This document shows positions 7,045 to 8,439 of a DNA stretch of 8,439 nt, one piece after another. The DNA is from Acidimicrobiaceae bacterium (GTDB lineage: Bacteria; Actinomycetota; Acidimicrobiia; Acidimicrobiales; RAAP-2): contig PMAL01000043.1 of NCBI GenBank assembly GCA_003152555.1, forward strand, positions 23,989 through 32,427, read 5' to 3'. The notes beneath the pieces were generated by a model. That model worked only from the letters and a program-made list of their open reading frames with translations. It was not told the origin of the DNA and made no database searches. Position 1 is the first letter of the stretch, and every line of letters begins with the position of its first letter. The position numbers and the translations under genes are program-made.

Positions 7045-7054
7045 GAGCCCTTCT

Positions 7055-7855
7055 CTAATCAATAGTTGGCGAAGTGAAGGGTCCACCGATGAGGTCAGCA
7101 CCCTGGACCATTTCAGTCTGAGCGTCCACACCGACATCGTTGATGAACTCTTCCGCGTTATCCAGGGGCACGTAGCCAATGGCACGCCCTTCCTCCAATG
7201 ACATGATGCCCCGTTCATTGGCCGAGACGCCCCAGACGAGTCGGAAGCCAGGATTAGTGGTTTCCAGCGCCGCTTCGAAGAGTCGAGTGCAGTCCCCCGG
7301 CGACAACCAATTCCACAGCGTTCGCAGGTCCGTGGGACGAGTACGAAAGGAACCAATGCGGATGCAGATGGCGTCAAGACCGTATCTGTCGTGATAAAGG
7401 CTGCACAGACTTTCACCGGCAGCCTTGGAGACTCCGTAGAGGCTGTCGGGACGCGAGTAGAGGTAATCGGGAACGGTGCGACCGGGCGTATTGGAATGGA
7501 ATCCCACGGCGTGGTGGCTGCTGGCGTATACGACGCGAGGCACGCCGCAGAGTCGTGCCGCTTCAAGCACGCAACGGGTGCCGTTGATATTGACGTCCAG
7601 GTACTCGTCCCAGGAGTAACCCACCGTGGAGAGACCACCCAGATGGAGTACCGCGTCGACGCCCTCACAGGCTTCAGTCAAAGCGCCTTGATCGGTGATC
7701 GACGCGGTAATCAGTCGCGCGGACTCATCCGGTTCCAGCGCGTTTTGCCCAGTGACGTCCAGCAAACGAATATGAAGATCCGGTTGACGCAGTGAGAGGC
7801 GCAGCCACGATCCGATTTCGCCGGCGGCCCCAGTAATAAGGATCTCCTGGGTCAT
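7055..7855 (-). CDS. Uronate dehydrogenase-like NAD-dependent epimerase/dehydratase family protein
   Basis: A 266-residue extended short-chain dehydrogenase resembling bacterial uronate dehydrogenase, which oxidises glucuronate or galacturonate to the aldaro-lactone with NAD in the cytoplasm. Visible in order: the Rossmann loop TGAAGEIG (8-15), VLHLGGLS (69-76), VVYASSHHAVGFH (108-120), the catalytic pair Y140 and K144 in LYGVSKAAGE, IRIGS (165-169), VWGVSANERG (207-216), and DNAEEF near the end. The SxxHLGG/ASSxHxxG/YGVSK/WGxSAN pattern is that of Udh rather than of sugar-nucleotide epimerases. The position that is Asn in Agrobacterium Udh (ASSNH) is His114 here. ATG 7855 is chosen because it overlaps the upstream stop (ATGA) and has GAGGAG 8 bases before it; an in-frame ATG 15 codons upstream adds unrelated sequence. 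The exact substrate is inferred, not proven. Confidence 0.85.
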   Translation of the reverse strand: MTQEILITGAAGEIGSWLRLSLRQPDLHIRLLDVTGQNALEPDESARLITASITDQGALTEACEGVDAVLHLGGLSTVGYSWDEYLDVNINGTRCVLEAARLCGVPRVVYASSHHAVGFHSNTPGRTVPDYLYSRPDSLYGVSKAAGESLCSLYHDRYGLDAICIRIGSFRTRPTDLRTLWNWLSPGDCTRLFEAALETTNPGFRLVWGVSANERGIMSLEEGRAIGYVPLDNAEEFINDVGVDAQTEMVQGADLIGGPFTSPTID

Positions 7856-8439
7856 CGCAGTCGCTCCTCTTGCCATGCGGGCGTGTTGGCCCGGGTCCAA
7901 TGATCGCTCGCGTGCGCTGCGCTGGCTTCGATGAGACGACGTCCGACGTCAAGTCCCGACTGTGTGACGAGTCCTAGGTGATACAGGTGCATCTCGTCCA
8001 TGCCGGACCTGACGTAGCGACTGACGGTGTTGACAATTTGCGAGCCATCGTCCCATCCTCGGTCGAGGCGCAGGTAGGCACCCACGCGTCGTCGATCGCT
8101 GACCAGTGCGCGCAGTCGCTGCAGTTCCCACTCTCCCGTTGCGCCCTCCCAGCAGTTCGCGACGACGGTCGCGACGCCGGAGAACGACTCGTCATCGAAC
8201 GAGCCCGGAAATGATCCCGTAGCCCAATGGTTGGCCGATACGTGCATGGTGACGATGGCATCAGACTGCACGTCGCGAACCCTTTCAACAATCTCCCCAC
8301 GAAATCGACCAACGCTGTGAGATCGAAATATGGCGACCTGATCACTGAATTCATCACCGAGCGCCATGTCAAGGGAGGTGGCGCTGCCGTTCACGCCCAC
8401 ACGCACGCGACGTGCCAACTCATCGACATCCACGCCGAG
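7852..8439 (-). CDS. Unrecognised protein, C-terminal part (5' end outside window)
   Basis: The minus-strand frame is open to the right edge, giving 195 C-terminal residues; the GTG at 8433 is only an internal codon. I do not recognise it with confidence. It is soluble, with no membrane segments. Alternating strand/helix-like stretches (DQVAIFRSHSVGRFRGEIV, then SDAIVTMHVSANHWATG, SGVATVVANCWE, RVGAYLRLDRGWDDG, GMDEMHLYHLGLVTQSGLD) are compatible with the second half of an alpha/beta barrel, as in glycoside hydrolase-like proteins, and the final DEMHLYHLGL would be a last strand. That fold is an inference. Its stop overlaps the start of the uronate dehydrogenase-like gene by four bases, so the two are coupled and it may act on the same uronate or a polysaccharide containing it. 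Confidence 0.8.
   Translation of the reverse strand, partial: LGVDVDELARRVRVGVNGSATSLDMALGDEFSDQVAIFRSHSVGRFRGEIVERVRDVQSDAIVTMHVSANHWATGSFPGSFDDESFSGVATVVANCWEGATGEWELQRLRALVSDRRRVGAYLRLDRGWDDGSQIVNTVSRYVRSGMDEMHLYHLGLVTQSGLDVGRRLIEASAAHASDHWTRANTPAWQEERLR
7864..7869 (-). promoter_or_regulatory. Ribosome binding site for the uronate dehydrogenase-like gene
   Basis: GAGGAG on the minus strand, within the end of the upstream gene, lies 8 bases before the ATG at 7855. Together with the ATGA overlap it fixes the start and indicates coupled translation. Confidence 0.65.

Noticed and set aside
7391..7795. 134-codon plus-strand open frame antisense to the uronate dehydrogenase-like gene
   Set aside because: The opposite strand carries a complete, motif-rich dehydrogenase; this frame has no ribosome binding site or family features.

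Overview
The window looks like chromosomal DNA from a high-GC bacterium, most likely an actinobacterium (possibly Acidimicrobiia-like). This rests on the GC-rich third codon positions, the short Zincin_1-type metallopeptidase, and the style of the 14-helix exporter. The taxonomic call is an inference. All genes appear intact except the two cut by the window edges. I saw no tRNA, rRNA, insertion sequence, integrase or CRISPR array.

Layout: (1) 1-2466, plus strand, a tightly overlapped run: the 3' part of leuC, then leuD (ATGA overlap), then a secreted two-HKD phospholipase D-like protein whose start lies inside leuD. (2) 2467-2682, a gap with no plus-strand gene; its left half carries a minus-strand reading frame that looks like a decayed gene end. 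(3) 2683-4122, a 12-helix MFS transporter of the sugar/aromatic-acid porter type. (4) 4123-4327, a non-coding gap with a clear hairpin. (5) 4328-4756, a small unrecognised protein with two membrane helices. (6) 4815-6569, a DHA2-type (EmrB/QacA-like) 14-helix MFS transporter. (7) 6614-6961, a small zincin metallopeptidase. (8) 6962-7054, a short convergent gap with weak hairpins. (9) 7055-8439, minus strand: a uronate dehydrogenase-like short-chain dehydrogenase, preceded with an ATGA overlap by an unrecognised protein that runs off the right edge.

How the genes work together: LeuC and LeuD form isopropylmalate isomerase, the second step of leucine synthesis. The PLD-like enzyme is probably co-transcribed with them, although it acts outside the cytoplasm and has no evident link to leucine. 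The minus-strand pair is translationally coupled and probably belongs to a sugar-acid (uronate) catabolic operon extending beyond the window. The two MFS transporters, the small membrane protein and the zincin look like independent housekeeping or accessory genes. I did not find a clearly new defence or mobile system. The items most worth checking are the PLD protein (its position, and the CxxC around its second catalytic Asp), the uronate dehydrogenase and its unrecognised partner, and the possible gene remnant after the PLD gene.
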